Of a stretch of 64,000 nt of DNA, positions 56,090 to 64,000 are shown piece by piece. Within the stretch, counting starts at the first letter, position 1, and each line of letters opens with the position of its first letter. Location of the stretch: the NCBI GenBank assembly GCA_030783905.1, contig JAQAHH010000009.1, forward strand, positions 62,001 to 126,000. Direction: 5' to 3'. The translations under genes were made by a program, and so were the position numbers. The notes beneath the pieces were generated by a model, which saw only the letters and a program-made list of their open reading frames with translations, was not told the origin of the DNA and did no database searches. The DNA is from Bisgaard Taxon 45 (GTDB taxonomy: Bacteria; Pseudomonadota; Gammaproteobacteria; Enterobacterales; Pasteurellaceae).

Positions 56090-57682
56090 ATGATGAAATT
56101 GGATTTCATCTTCTCAAGGCTAAGCAAAGAAGAATATCTTTTGTTTTGTCTGCTTGGATTGTATGTTTTTATTTCTCACTTTATTTTATGTCTTTCTTTA
56201 ACTTTCTTAAGCTTGCTCGGAAGTTTTATTTTTTGGCTTTTTATCTATAATCTGTCATTAAGGTTATTTCTATTTCTTTTTCCCTGTTATACATTACTTG
56301 TAGCATTAATGCTGCCGTTATATACATATGATGGAATTAACTTAGGTATTGTTGCTTCAATCTTTGAAACTAATTTAAGTGAAAGTGTGGAATATATTTC
56401 TACGCTCTCTTACTATCAGATTCTGGCCATTTTTATTTATATTTTCTTTGGTTTTATTCTTTTATATAAGCTAGCGACACTTCATAAGTATCGAAATCTA
56501 AATATAAGTAGGGTACTTTTTCTGTTTCTCTTTCTTCTGTTAATTACTTTTTATAAACCAGTTAAAGAGTATATGAAAGGAGGCGATTTTTCTTTTTTGA
56601 ATATTAGAGTTTATCCTATACAAATTGTGGGTAAAATATACCATCTTACTTATTCTTATCTTCATCAGAAAGCACTTCTCGAACAAGGATTGAATGTTAA
56701 ACCAGATTGGAAAATTCAATCTGTTAATCCAAAGTATGACAACTATGTTTTAGTCATAGGAGAGAGTATGAGGGCGGATTATATGTCATTATATGGCTAT
56801 CCGATAGATACTACACCTTTTTTAAAAAAGACTAATGCAATTGTTTTAGATAACTTCATTTCGGCTTCATCTGGGACACAAGTATCTTTATTAAGATCTT
56901 TCTACATAAAAGATAAAGACGATAATTTTCAGACAAATAATAATATTGCAACATTAGCTAATTTAGCTGGTTTTAATACTTACTGGATTTCTAATCAAGG
57001 GATTTTAGGAGAGTTTGATACAGCTGCATCTCGGTTAGCTTATTTATTCAAATATCATAAATTTACAAAAAAAGGTGACTTTGATGATGTTAATATACAT
57101 GATATTAAGTTGTTAGAACATTTTAAAAACTATCTTGTTAGTAGTGTAAATAATTCATCACCAAATTTATTTGTGTTACATTTAATGGGATCTCATCCTG
57201 ATTTTTGTAATAGATTAGAGAAGAGTCCAAAAATTAATTTAATTAATAAGGATATTAGCTGTTATCTAGAAACATATAAGCAAACTGATTTCTTTATTTC
57301 TAAAATTGTTGATGAATTAAAACAATATGGTAGTTATTCCGTCATTTATTTTTCAGACCATGGATTATCACATTATGGTAAAGATGATAAGGATTTGACA
57401 TTAAAACACAATAATAAATTTAAAGAAAATTATCATGTGCCTTTTATTCAAATTTCTAGCGATGATACTGCTCAGAAGAGAATTCATGTCTATCGCAGTG
57501 GTATGGATTTTTTAAACGGGTTTGCAGAATGGTTAGGGATCGAAGAGCCATCTCTAACGCGTCCATATTCCTTTTTCTCAGAAGATAATATGAATCTACC
57601 ATTGAAAGTTTTTGATTGGGAAAAATATATCGATTTTGATTTATTACCTAGTGATCCGGCTCTTTTGCCTGAAAAGAGATAA
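56090..57682 (+). CDS. Phosphoethanolamine transferase-like sulfatase-family membrane protein
   Basis: 530 residues from ATG 56090, chosen because AGGAG is spaced well before it (ATG 56072 would add six). About five N-terminal membrane helices (to about residue 155), then a periplasmic sulfatase-fold domain. Metal ligand Glu225 lies in GESMRADYMSLYGY, the probable nucleophile is Thr263 in SSGTQVSLL, and SDHGLSHYGK carries Asp and His ligands. This is the EptA/EptB/CptA group, which adds phosphoethanolamine to lipid A, Kdo or core sugars; I cannot say which acceptor. AT-rich with many AGA/AGG codons, unlike prfC and purC on either side, so it may have been acquired. Confidence 0.8.
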   Translation: MMKLDFIFSRLSKEEYLLFCLLGLYVFISHFILCLSLTFLSLLGSFIFWLFIYNLSLRLFLFLFPCYTLLVALMLPLYTYDGINLGIVASIFETNLSESVEYISTLSYYQILAIFIYIFFGFILLYKLATLHKYRNLNISRVLFLFLFLLLITFYKPVKEYMKGGDFSFLNIRVYPIQIVGKIYHLTYSYLHQKALLEQGLNVKPDWKIQSVNPKYDNYVLVIGESMRADYMSLYGYPIDTTPFLKKTNAIVLDNFISASSGTQVSLLRSFYIKDKDDNFQTNNNIATLANLAGFNTYWISNQGILGEFDTAASRLAYLFKYHKFTKKGDFDDVNIHDIKLLEHFKNYLVSSVNNSSPNLFVLHLMGSHPDFCNRLEKSPKINLINKDISCYLETYKQTDFFISKIVDELKQYGSYSVIYFSDHGLSHYGKDDKDLTLKHNNKFKENYHVPFIQISSDDTAQKRIHVYRSGMDFLNGFAEWLGIEEPSLTRPYSFFSEDNMNLPLKVFDWEKYIDFDLLPSDPALLPEKR

Positions 57683-57685
57683 AAA

Positions 57686-57701
57686 ATGCAATCGTTTGCT
57701 T
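57686..57701 (+). promoter_or_regulatory. PurR operator before purC
   Basis: ATGCAATCGTTTGCTT fits the PurR consensus ANGCAANCGNTTNCNT at every fixed position. It ends 69 bases before the purC start, so it would overlap or adjoin the promoter; TACAAT (57723) and TATAAT (57742) are possible -10 boxes. Confidence 0.8.
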
Positions 57702-57770
57702 ATCTTTCACCGTAAAGTGCGCTACAATATGTCGCAATTTTTATAATACAGAATATGAAGGTGCAAACAG

Positions 57771-58631
57771 ATGACACAGCTTAGTCTCAAAAAAATCTAC
57801 TCAGGTAAAGTGCGTGATCTTTATGAAATAGATGATAAACGTATGCTCATGGTCGCGACCGACCGGTTATCCGCCTTTGATGTGATTTTGGACGATCCCA
57901 TCCCTGGCAAAGGGGAAATCTTAACCCAAATTTCCAATTTTTGGTTTAACAAATTAGCTCATATTATGCCAAATCATTTTACGGGTGAAAGCGTGTATGA
58001 TGTACTACCAAAAGAAGAAGCGGAGCGTGTAAAAAATCGTGCTGTGGTGTGTAAGCGTTTGACACCAATTAAAATTGAGTCCATTGTGCGTGGCTATTTA
58101 ACAGGCAGTGGTTTAAAAGACTATCAAAAAACAGGTACGATTTGTGGTTTTGTTCTACCGAAAGGATTAGTGGAAGCCAGCAAATTACCAGAGCCTCTTT
58201 TCACCCCGTCGAGCAAAGCGGATGTTGGTGATCATGATATCAATATTAGTTATGCCGAATGTGAGCGATTAATTGGTGCAGAACTGGCTGCTGAAGTGAA
58301 AGAAAAAGCCATTGCACTGTATAAAGCGGCGGCAGATTATGCACTGACAAAAGGCATTATTATTTGTGATACAAAATTTGAATTTGGGTTAGATGAAAAT
58401 GGCACGCTGACCTTAATGGACGAGGTGTTGACACCTGATTCAAGTCGTTTTTGGTCCGTTGATACTTATCAAGAGGGGATTAATCCACCGTCATTTGATA
58501 AACAATTTATTCGAGATTGGTTAGAACATAGCGGTTGGAATAAACAGCCACCTGCCCCCAAAGTACCAGCGGATATCATTGAAAAAACCGTTAATAAATA
58601 CCAAGAGGCACTGGATTTGTTAACAAAATAA
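57771..58631 (+). CDS. purC: SAICAR synthetase
   Basis: Phosphoribosylaminoimidazole-succinocarboxamide synthase of purine synthesis: CAIR + aspartate + ATP to SAICAR. 286 residues, the longer PurC form. KKIYSGKVRDLYEID, ATDRLSAFDVI, VRGYLTGSGLKDY and LMDEVLTPDSSRFW are hallmark stretches. Ribosome binding site GAAGGTG. Expected to be repressed by PurR with purines. Very strong terminator follows. Confidence 0.96.
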   Translation: MTQLSLKKIYSGKVRDLYEIDDKRMLMVATDRLSAFDVILDDPIPGKGEILTQISNFWFNKLAHIMPNHFTGESVYDVLPKEEAERVKNRAVVCKRLTPIKIESIVRGYLTGSGLKDYQKTGTICGFVLPKGLVEASKLPEPLFTPSSKADVGDHDINISYAECERLIGAELAAEVKEKAIALYKAAADYALTKGIIICDTKFEFGLDENGTLTLMDEVLTPDSSRFWSVDTYQEGINPPSFDKQFIRDWLEHSGWNKQPPAPKVPADIIEKTVNKYQEALDLLTK

Positions 58632-58635
58632 ATCA

Positions 58636-58676
58636 AAAATAGGCTTTCTTCCCAAATGGGAAGAAAGCCTATTTTC
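58636..58676 (+). terminator. Terminator after purC
   Basis: 18-base perfect stem (58636-58653 with 58658-58675) with AAAT loop, starting four bases after the stop and ending in TTTTC. Confidence 0.92.
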
Positions 58677-58701
58677 AACATCCACCATTGCAAGGAGAAT
58701 T

Positions 58702-59562
58702 ATGAAGTCGGTTTCAATAGTGGGATTAGGTTGGCTCGGCTTACCTTTAGCTCGCCATTTGAAAAATTTAGGTTGGGAAGTCAAAGGCAGTAAACGTACA
58801 CACGAAGGGGCAGAACAAATGCGCTTAGTGCGTTTGGAAGCCTATCCTTTAGAACTGACCCCCGAAATTAATGCCGATCCTGATGATTTAACGTTGTTGT
58901 TATCAGTGGATTCATTAGTGATCAACATTCCACCCAGTCAATATTTTTTCAATCCTCAACATTATGTATTAGGCATTCAAAACTTAGTTAACGAAGCATT
59001 GCTACATGGTGTGAATCATCTTATCTTTATTAGCTCCACCTCTGTCTTTCCTGAACATTCTGGTTATTTTGACGAATCTTGCACGCCACAGCCACAATCT
59101 GAGATCGCAAAAGCCCTTGTTGAAGTGGAGACGTGGCTATTCCAATTGAACAATATTGACTGCGATATCATTCGTTTTGGTGGTTTGATTGGTGATGATC
59201 GTCACCCAGTGTATTCACTTGTGGGCAAAGAAGTGAAAGCAGGTAATTCACCTGTAAATTTAGTGCATTTTGATGATTGTGCTAGAGCAATCCAATTATT
59301 GCTTGAAACGCCAAGTTATCAGCGCTTATATCATGTGGTGGCACCCGGGCATCCAACCAAATCGGACTATTATTCTGTGATGGCGGAAAAATTGGGTGTA
59401 GAAGCACCGCACTTTGTCTGTTCGGAACAAGATCCTGTCAGAATTATTGTTTCTGATAAGATTTGTCAGGAAATTGATTTTGTTTACCAATACCCTGATC
59501 CTTATTTGATGTTGCCAAATGAGGAAAAGAGCGGTGGACTTTCCGATGGGTTTTTGAAATAA
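58702..59562 (+). CDS. YeeZ-like NAD(P)-binding epimerase-family protein
   Basis: 286-residue extended short-chain dehydrogenase/NAD-dependent epimerase relative. Rossmann motif VSIVGLGWLGLPLARHL at the N-terminus, IFISSTSVFPEHSGYFDE with the conserved SSTSVF strand, FGGLIGDDRHP and VHFDDCARA. Similar to E. coli YeeZ; substrate unknown. The catalytic YxxxK is not evident, so it may be non-catalytic or use another residue. Ribosome binding site AAGGAG. Confidence 0.8.
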   Translation: MKSVSIVGLGWLGLPLARHLKNLGWEVKGSKRTHEGAEQMRLVRLEAYPLELTPEINADPDDLTLLLSVDSLVINIPPSQYFFNPQHYVLGIQNLVNEALLHGVNHLIFISSTSVFPEHSGYFDESCTPQPQSEIAKALVEVETWLFQLNNIDCDIIRFGGLIGDDRHPVYSLVGKEVKAGNSPVNLVHFDDCARAIQLLLETPSYQRLYHVVAPGHPTKSDYYSVMAEKLGVEAPHFVCSEQDPVRIIVSDKICQEIDFVYQYPDPYLMLPNEEKSGGLSDGFLK

Positions 59563-59563
59563 T

Positions 59564-59590
59564 AAAAGTGATTATTTAATCACTTTTTTT
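59564..59590 (+). terminator. Terminator after the YeeZ-like gene
   Basis: AAAAGTGATT (59564-59573) and AATCACTTTT (59578-59587) with a 4-base loop and T7, two bases after the stop. Confidence 0.88.
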
Positions 59591-59608
59591 GCGTAATTAT
59601 TTAAATAA

Positions 59609-60955
<1,347 letters not shown>

Positions 60956-60983
60956 TGCTTATTTCGCATAACCAAAACATTGT

Positions 60984-61020
60984 CGTACTTTATCTTCAAG
61001 ATAAAGTACGATCTTTTTTA
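60984..61020 (+). terminator. Terminator after argG
   Basis: CGTACTTTATCTT (60984-60996) and AAGATAAAGTACG (60998-61010) are perfect complements with one base between, then ATC and T6. Confidence 0.88.
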
Positions 61021-61180
61021 CTGCATTTATTTATGTTGTACCTTCATGTAACGGTATAACGATCTTGATTTAAGAACAGTATGTCAATGCCTGTTCATCT
61101 GTTGAGTTGATGAACCCATGCTAGCATACTGCTTTGATCTGCCTGCATTTTCGCTAAGTGAGACAAAATGGAGAGAGGTT

Positions 61181-62395
61181 ATGAATAAAACATTTGGAAG
61201 TACATTACTGGTATCAGGGACAATGATTGGTGCGGGTATGTTAGCCATGCCTTTAACTTCAGCGGGCATTGGTCTTACCTTTACTATTTTTTTACTGATT
61301 GTGCTTTGGTTCCTATTAACCTATAGTGCATTGCTATTTGTTGAAGCTTATCAGACCATAGAAAGTGATGCGGGCATCGGTTCGTTAAGTGCGCTTTATT
61401 TTGGGCGTTTAGGACGGTTTATTTCTACTGTCGCCTTATTAGTCTTTTTGTATGCCTTATTAGCAGCGTATGTCACAGGTGGTGGCGGATTACTGGCGTC
61501 AATTTTACCCCCCATCGCTACAGCAGAAACCACATCTCAACTTTCGATTGTGATGTTTACGCTCATTTTTGGTGCATCTATCGTTATTGGGACAAAGACG
61601 GTTGATGGCTTAAATCGACCGCTTTTCTTGATTATGCTCAGTACATTAGTGGTTGTTTTGTTTTTATTACTTAAAGAAGTGAAGATGGATAATTTAATGG
61701 CGATGCCGATTGATAAGGCACTGATTTTGTCTGCAAGTCCAGTCTTTTTCACTTCCTTTGGTTTTCATGGTTCTATTCCAAGCTTAAATAAATACCTTGG
61801 TGGTAATATTAAAGCATTACGCACGTCAATTTTAGTCGGTTCATTGATAACGTTGTGTGGCTATATTTTATGGCAACTGGGGACACATGGTGTGTTAACC
61901 CAATCTGTTTTCTTACAGATTTTACAAGATGAGCCCACATTGAATGGCTTAGTGAGTGCGACAAAACAAGTTACTGGTAGTGATATTATTTCAGGTGCGG
62001 TGAAATTATTCTCCGCGTTGGCCTTAATTACCTCATTCTTAGGGGTGGCATTAGGTCTTTTTGAATGCCTTGAAGACTTACTGCATCGTGTTTGCAAATT
62101 TAAAGCAGGTCGTGCGACGCTTGGCTTATTTACTTTTGTCCCCCCATTATTGTTTGCGTTATTTTATCCAAAAGGTTTTATTTTAGCGTTAGGGTATGCA
62201 GGACAAATTTTTGCTTTTTACGCAGTGGTATTGCCCGCAGCGTTAGTCTGGAAAGTGAGAAAATTACATCCAAACCTCCCTTATCGTGTATCAGGTGGCT
62301 CAGCATTATTGCTTATTTCTGCGCTATTAGGTGTCATCATTACCTCGATTCCCTTTGTGATTAAAGCCGGTTATTTACCAGCTGTGGTTGGGTAA
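61181..62395 (+). CDS. tyrP: Tyrosine-specific permease
   Basis: Proton-coupled aromatic amino acid importer of the HAAAP family, 11-helix inner-membrane protein, 404 residues from the ATG at about 61181, which follows GGAGAGAGG; an ATG at 61118 would add 21 polar residues and is unlikely. GSTLLVSGTMIGAGMLAMPL at helix 1, FTSFGFHGSIPSLNKYLGGN and ALITSFLGVALGLFECLEDL match TyrP rather than Mtr or TnaB, though this is by memory. I did not find a clear TyrR box in the upstream region. Confidence 0.88.
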   Translation: MNKTFGSTLLVSGTMIGAGMLAMPLTSAGIGLTFTIFLLIVLWFLLTYSALLFVEAYQTIESDAGIGSLSALYFGRLGRFISTVALLVFLYALLAAYVTGGGGLLASILPPIATAETTSQLSIVMFTLIFGASIVIGTKTVDGLNRPLFLIMLSTLVVVLFLLLKEVKMDNLMAMPIDKALILSASPVFFTSFGFHGSIPSLNKYLGGNIKALRTSILVGSLITLCGYILWQLGTHGVLTQSVFLQILQDEPTLNGLVSATKQVTGSDIISGAVKLFSALALITSFLGVALGLFECLEDLLHRVCKFKAGRATLGLFTFVPPLLFALFYPKGFILALGYAGQIFAFYAVVLPAALVWKVRKLHPNLPYRVSGGSALLLISALLGVIITSIPFVIKAGYLPAVVG

Positions 62396-62408
62396 CTCCA
62401 TTTTGATT

Positions 62409-62444
62409 CAAATAGCGAGCGCATTCTCGCTATTTGCTCTTTTG
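62409..62444 (+). terminator. Terminator after tyrP
   Basis: CAAATAGCGAG (62409-62419) and CTCGCTATTTG (62426-62436) with a 6-base loop, followed by CTCTTTT. Confidence 0.82.
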
Positions 62445-62532
62445 AGGCTTATATCTCCTTACTCATTGAAAAAATAAGGGCTTTTTGTTAAGATTGCGCG
62501 CCATAAATTCACTTCACTTAATCTATATTGTT

Positions 62533-63405
62533 ATGCAAGCGGCTTTTTCTTTTCCAAATTTTAGTCAAATGTATCCCAATGAAAAACGTAAATTAAAGCG
62601 TTTGAGGGAATTTTTACGTTATCAGTATGCATATAGATGTCATCATACGCAATGTAAGCAGTTTACGACTTTTTTAAATCAATGTCCGCTTTGGATTCCT
62701 CTTTTCCAACAGCATCCGTATCGAGTGAATAGTCTATTATCAACGTATTGTAATCGTCGTTGGCACGGTGCGCAGCGACTTCAGGCGATCACCGCCAATT
62801 TACAGGCCGCGACAGAGCAATTCGGTGTGGAACGTTGTCAGCAGTTATTGACTGCGGGAAAGATAAGACTAGCGACGTTAACGGATTCGCTTTGCTTAAA
62901 CTTGAATATTAATACGATAGATCCTTTTGAAGGTTTTTTCTCCTTAAATATTCAAAATATGGAAACAGGGCAAAGTGTTTATGATGCCTCTTTTACTTTC
63001 TTGTCAGAGAAACAGATACTCATTGCTTCTATGCAAGGACCTAAAGGTGAGCAAGCACAAGAGGTGGTTCGTGTCGCAACTAAACAGTTACATGGTGTCC
63101 GCCCAATGTTTATGTTAGTCAATGGATTCCGTTTTCTTGCGCAACAGCTAGATTGTCAAGTGCTTGGTATTCCACACCGTCAGCAAGCCAAATACCGTTG
63201 GAATGACTCAGCGCGTTTATTGTTTAATTATGATGAGTTTTGGCAAGAAAATGGTGCGTTAAAACAAGGTGAGTATTGGTCTCTTCCTGCTGAAGTTGAA
63301 CGCAAGCCATTAGAAGACATTCAGAGTAAAAAACGTTCTATGTATCGTAAACGTTATGAGATGTTGGATAGTGCATTGGAGCAAATTTCAGCACAGTTTT
63401 CATAG
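62533..63405 (+). CDS. VirK/YbjX (DUF535) family protein
   Basis: 290 residues from ATG 62533 (MQAAFSFPNF); a TTG at 62485 in frame lacks support. Motifs of the family: FLNQCPLWIPLFQQHPYRVNS-like opening, LNINTIDPFEGFFSLNI, ASMQGPKGEQAQEVVRVATK and GIPHRQQAKYRWNDSARLLFNYDEFW. VirK and YbjX are linked to virulence-protein export and membrane stress in enteric bacteria, but their biochemistry is unknown. No signal peptide or membrane segment is evident. Confidence 0.85.
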   Translation: MQAAFSFPNFSQMYPNEKRKLKRLREFLRYQYAYRCHHTQCKQFTTFLNQCPLWIPLFQQHPYRVNSLLSTYCNRRWHGAQRLQAITANLQAATEQFGVERCQQLLTAGKIRLATLTDSLCLNLNINTIDPFEGFFSLNIQNMETGQSVYDASFTFLSEKQILIASMQGPKGEQAQEVVRVATKQLHGVRPMFMLVNGFRFLAQQLDCQVLGIPHRQQAKYRWNDSARLLFNYDEFWQENGALKQGEYWSLPAEVERKPLEDIQSKKRSMYRKRYEMLDSALEQISAQFS

Positions 63406-63422
63406 TCGATGAGAAAAACAAA

Positions 63423-63456
63423 ACCCCAAAAGTGCGGTGCATTTTGGGGTATTTTT
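63423..63456. terminator. Terminator enclosing an uptake signal
   Basis: ACCCCAAAA and TTTTGGGGT flank GTGCGGTGCA, followed by ATTTTTT on the plus strand and preceded by A-rich sequence for the minus strand. It lies between convergent genes. The uptake signal occupies the loop and part of the stem. Confidence 0.85.
63430..63438 (+). repeat. DNA uptake signal sequence
   Basis: Exact AAGTGCGGT in the terminator between the VirK-like and ornithine carbamoyltransferase genes. Confidence 0.8.
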
Positions 63457-63474
63457 TATTGAGTAAGAAAAATC

Positions 63475-64000
63475 TTATTGACCTAAAGTGGCGACCATCA
63501 CCGCTTTAATCGTATGCATACGGTTTTCTGCTTCATCAAACACAATCGAGGCGTCAGATTCAAAGACTTCGTCGGTGACTTCAAGACCGTTCATTCCATA
63601 TTTTTGCGCCATTGCCTTACCTACAGTAGTATGTTCATCGTGGAAAGCAGGCAAGCAGTGCATAAATTTCACTTTTGGATTACCTGTTTTTTCAAGTAAG
63701 GCTTTATTGACTTGGTATGGTTTCATTAAATTAATGCGCTGTTCCCAAGCTTCTTCTGGTTCGCCCATTGACACCCAAATATCGGTATAAAGGAAATCCA
63801 CCCCTTTTACACCTTCTTCGACGTTTTCGGTACAAGTAATTTTGGCGCCTGTTTTTTTCGCCATTTCGGCGACTTCATCAAGCAACTTTTGTTCTGGCCA
63901 ATAGGCTTTAGGGGCGACTAAACGGAGATCTAATCCCATTAATGCCGCACCTTCAACAAAGGAGTTGCCCATATTATTTCTAGCATCGCCTAAGTAAGCC
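63475..64000 (-). CDS. argF: Ornithine carbamoyltransferase, 3' part
   Basis: C-terminal half of the enzyme making citrulline from ornithine and carbamoyl phosphate; the 5' end is outside the window. The frame stays open to base 64,000 and reads [10 protein letters not shown] at the edge, so the Met at 63972 is internal. The ornithine-binding loop [11 protein letters not shown] and the C-terminal [17 protein letters not shown] are intact. It could be the biosynthetic enzyme (argF/argI) or the catabolic one (arcB); the neighbouring argG and argA suggest the former but do not prove it. Confidence 0.9.
   Translation of the reverse strand, partial: AYLGDARNNMGNSFVEGAALMGLDLRLVAPKAYWPEQKLLDEVAEMAKKTGAKITCTENVEEGVKGVDFLYTDIWVSMGEPEEAWEQRINLMKPYQVNKALLEKTGNPKVKFMHCLPAFHDEHTTVGKAMAQKYGMNGLEVTDEVFESDASIVFDEAENRMHTIKAVMVATLGQ

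Noticed and set aside
61021-61180. TyrR box before tyrP
   Set aside because: TGTACCTTCATGTAACGG does not fit TGTAAA-N6-TTTACA well enough.

Overview
The window is a chromosomal segment of a Pasteurellaceae bacterium, most likely Pasteurella multocida or a very close relative. I base this on protein sequences recalled from the family (AroA, GyrA, UvrC), on gene order, and on 19 exact copies of the 9-base DNA uptake signal AAGTGCGGT in either orientation. Coding density is high. I see no insertion sequence, prophage, CRISPR array or rRNA operon.

Layout. (1) 1-7548: the comEC 3' end, then msbA-lpxK-ycaR-kdsB (lipid A export, lipid A kinase, Trm112-like protein, CMP-Kdo synthetase), then uvrC and pgsA. 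(2) 7667-7919: a promoter and a two-gene tRNA unit, Gly(GCC) and Leu(UAA). (3) 7920-20244: about 900 bases without a convincing gene, then a complete 13-gene Flp/Tad pilus locus (flp1-tadV-rcpCAB-tadZABCDEFG). (4) 20467-28172: sirB2-like gene and gyrA on the minus strand, ubiG on the plus strand, then aroA, hisC and serC on the minus strand. (5) 28367-36380: a sugar-PTS neighbourhood with tmaR, an MFS transporter, manXYZ behind a perfect CRP site and TATAAT box, a porin, yobD and manA. (6) 36425-46832: argA, grxA, rimK, ycfP, a chalcone-isomerase-like periplasmic protein, fumC, holC, a DIP1984-family gene, tpx and valS. (7) 46964-53633: a four-gene restriction-modification system, M1-M2-R1-R2, with two cytosine-5 methyltransferases, a McrB-like AAA+ motor and a PD-(D/E)XK nuclease. 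(8) 53704-64000: dps, prfC, a phosphoethanolamine-transferase-like gene, purC, a YeeZ-like gene, argG, tyrP, a VirK/YbjX-family gene and the 3' part of an ornithine carbamoyltransferase gene.

The most interesting region is the restriction-modification system. Its architecture matches the LlaJI/BsuMI group, in which a McrB-type motor works with a sequence-specific partner. Arginine codon use changes sharply inside R1 near base 50,090. M1, M2 and the R1 N-terminal domain are rich in AGA/AGG, while the R1 motor and R2 use mainly CGT/CGC like most of the neighbouring housekeeping genes. The switch falls at the junction of the predicted DNA-recognition domain and the AAA+ domain, which suggests exchange of a specificity cassette onto a resident motor-nuclease pair. 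Other points are a 142-base element with 13-base perfect terminal inverted repeats before tpx, a strong hairpin between flp1 and tadV, a possible decayed membrane-protein gene before flp1, a perfect PurR operator before purC, and a low-GC phosphoethanolamine-transferase-like gene between prfC and purC. Uptake signals are absent from the tad locus, the restriction system and the transferase gene, and are otherwise scattered through much of the housekeeping DNA.
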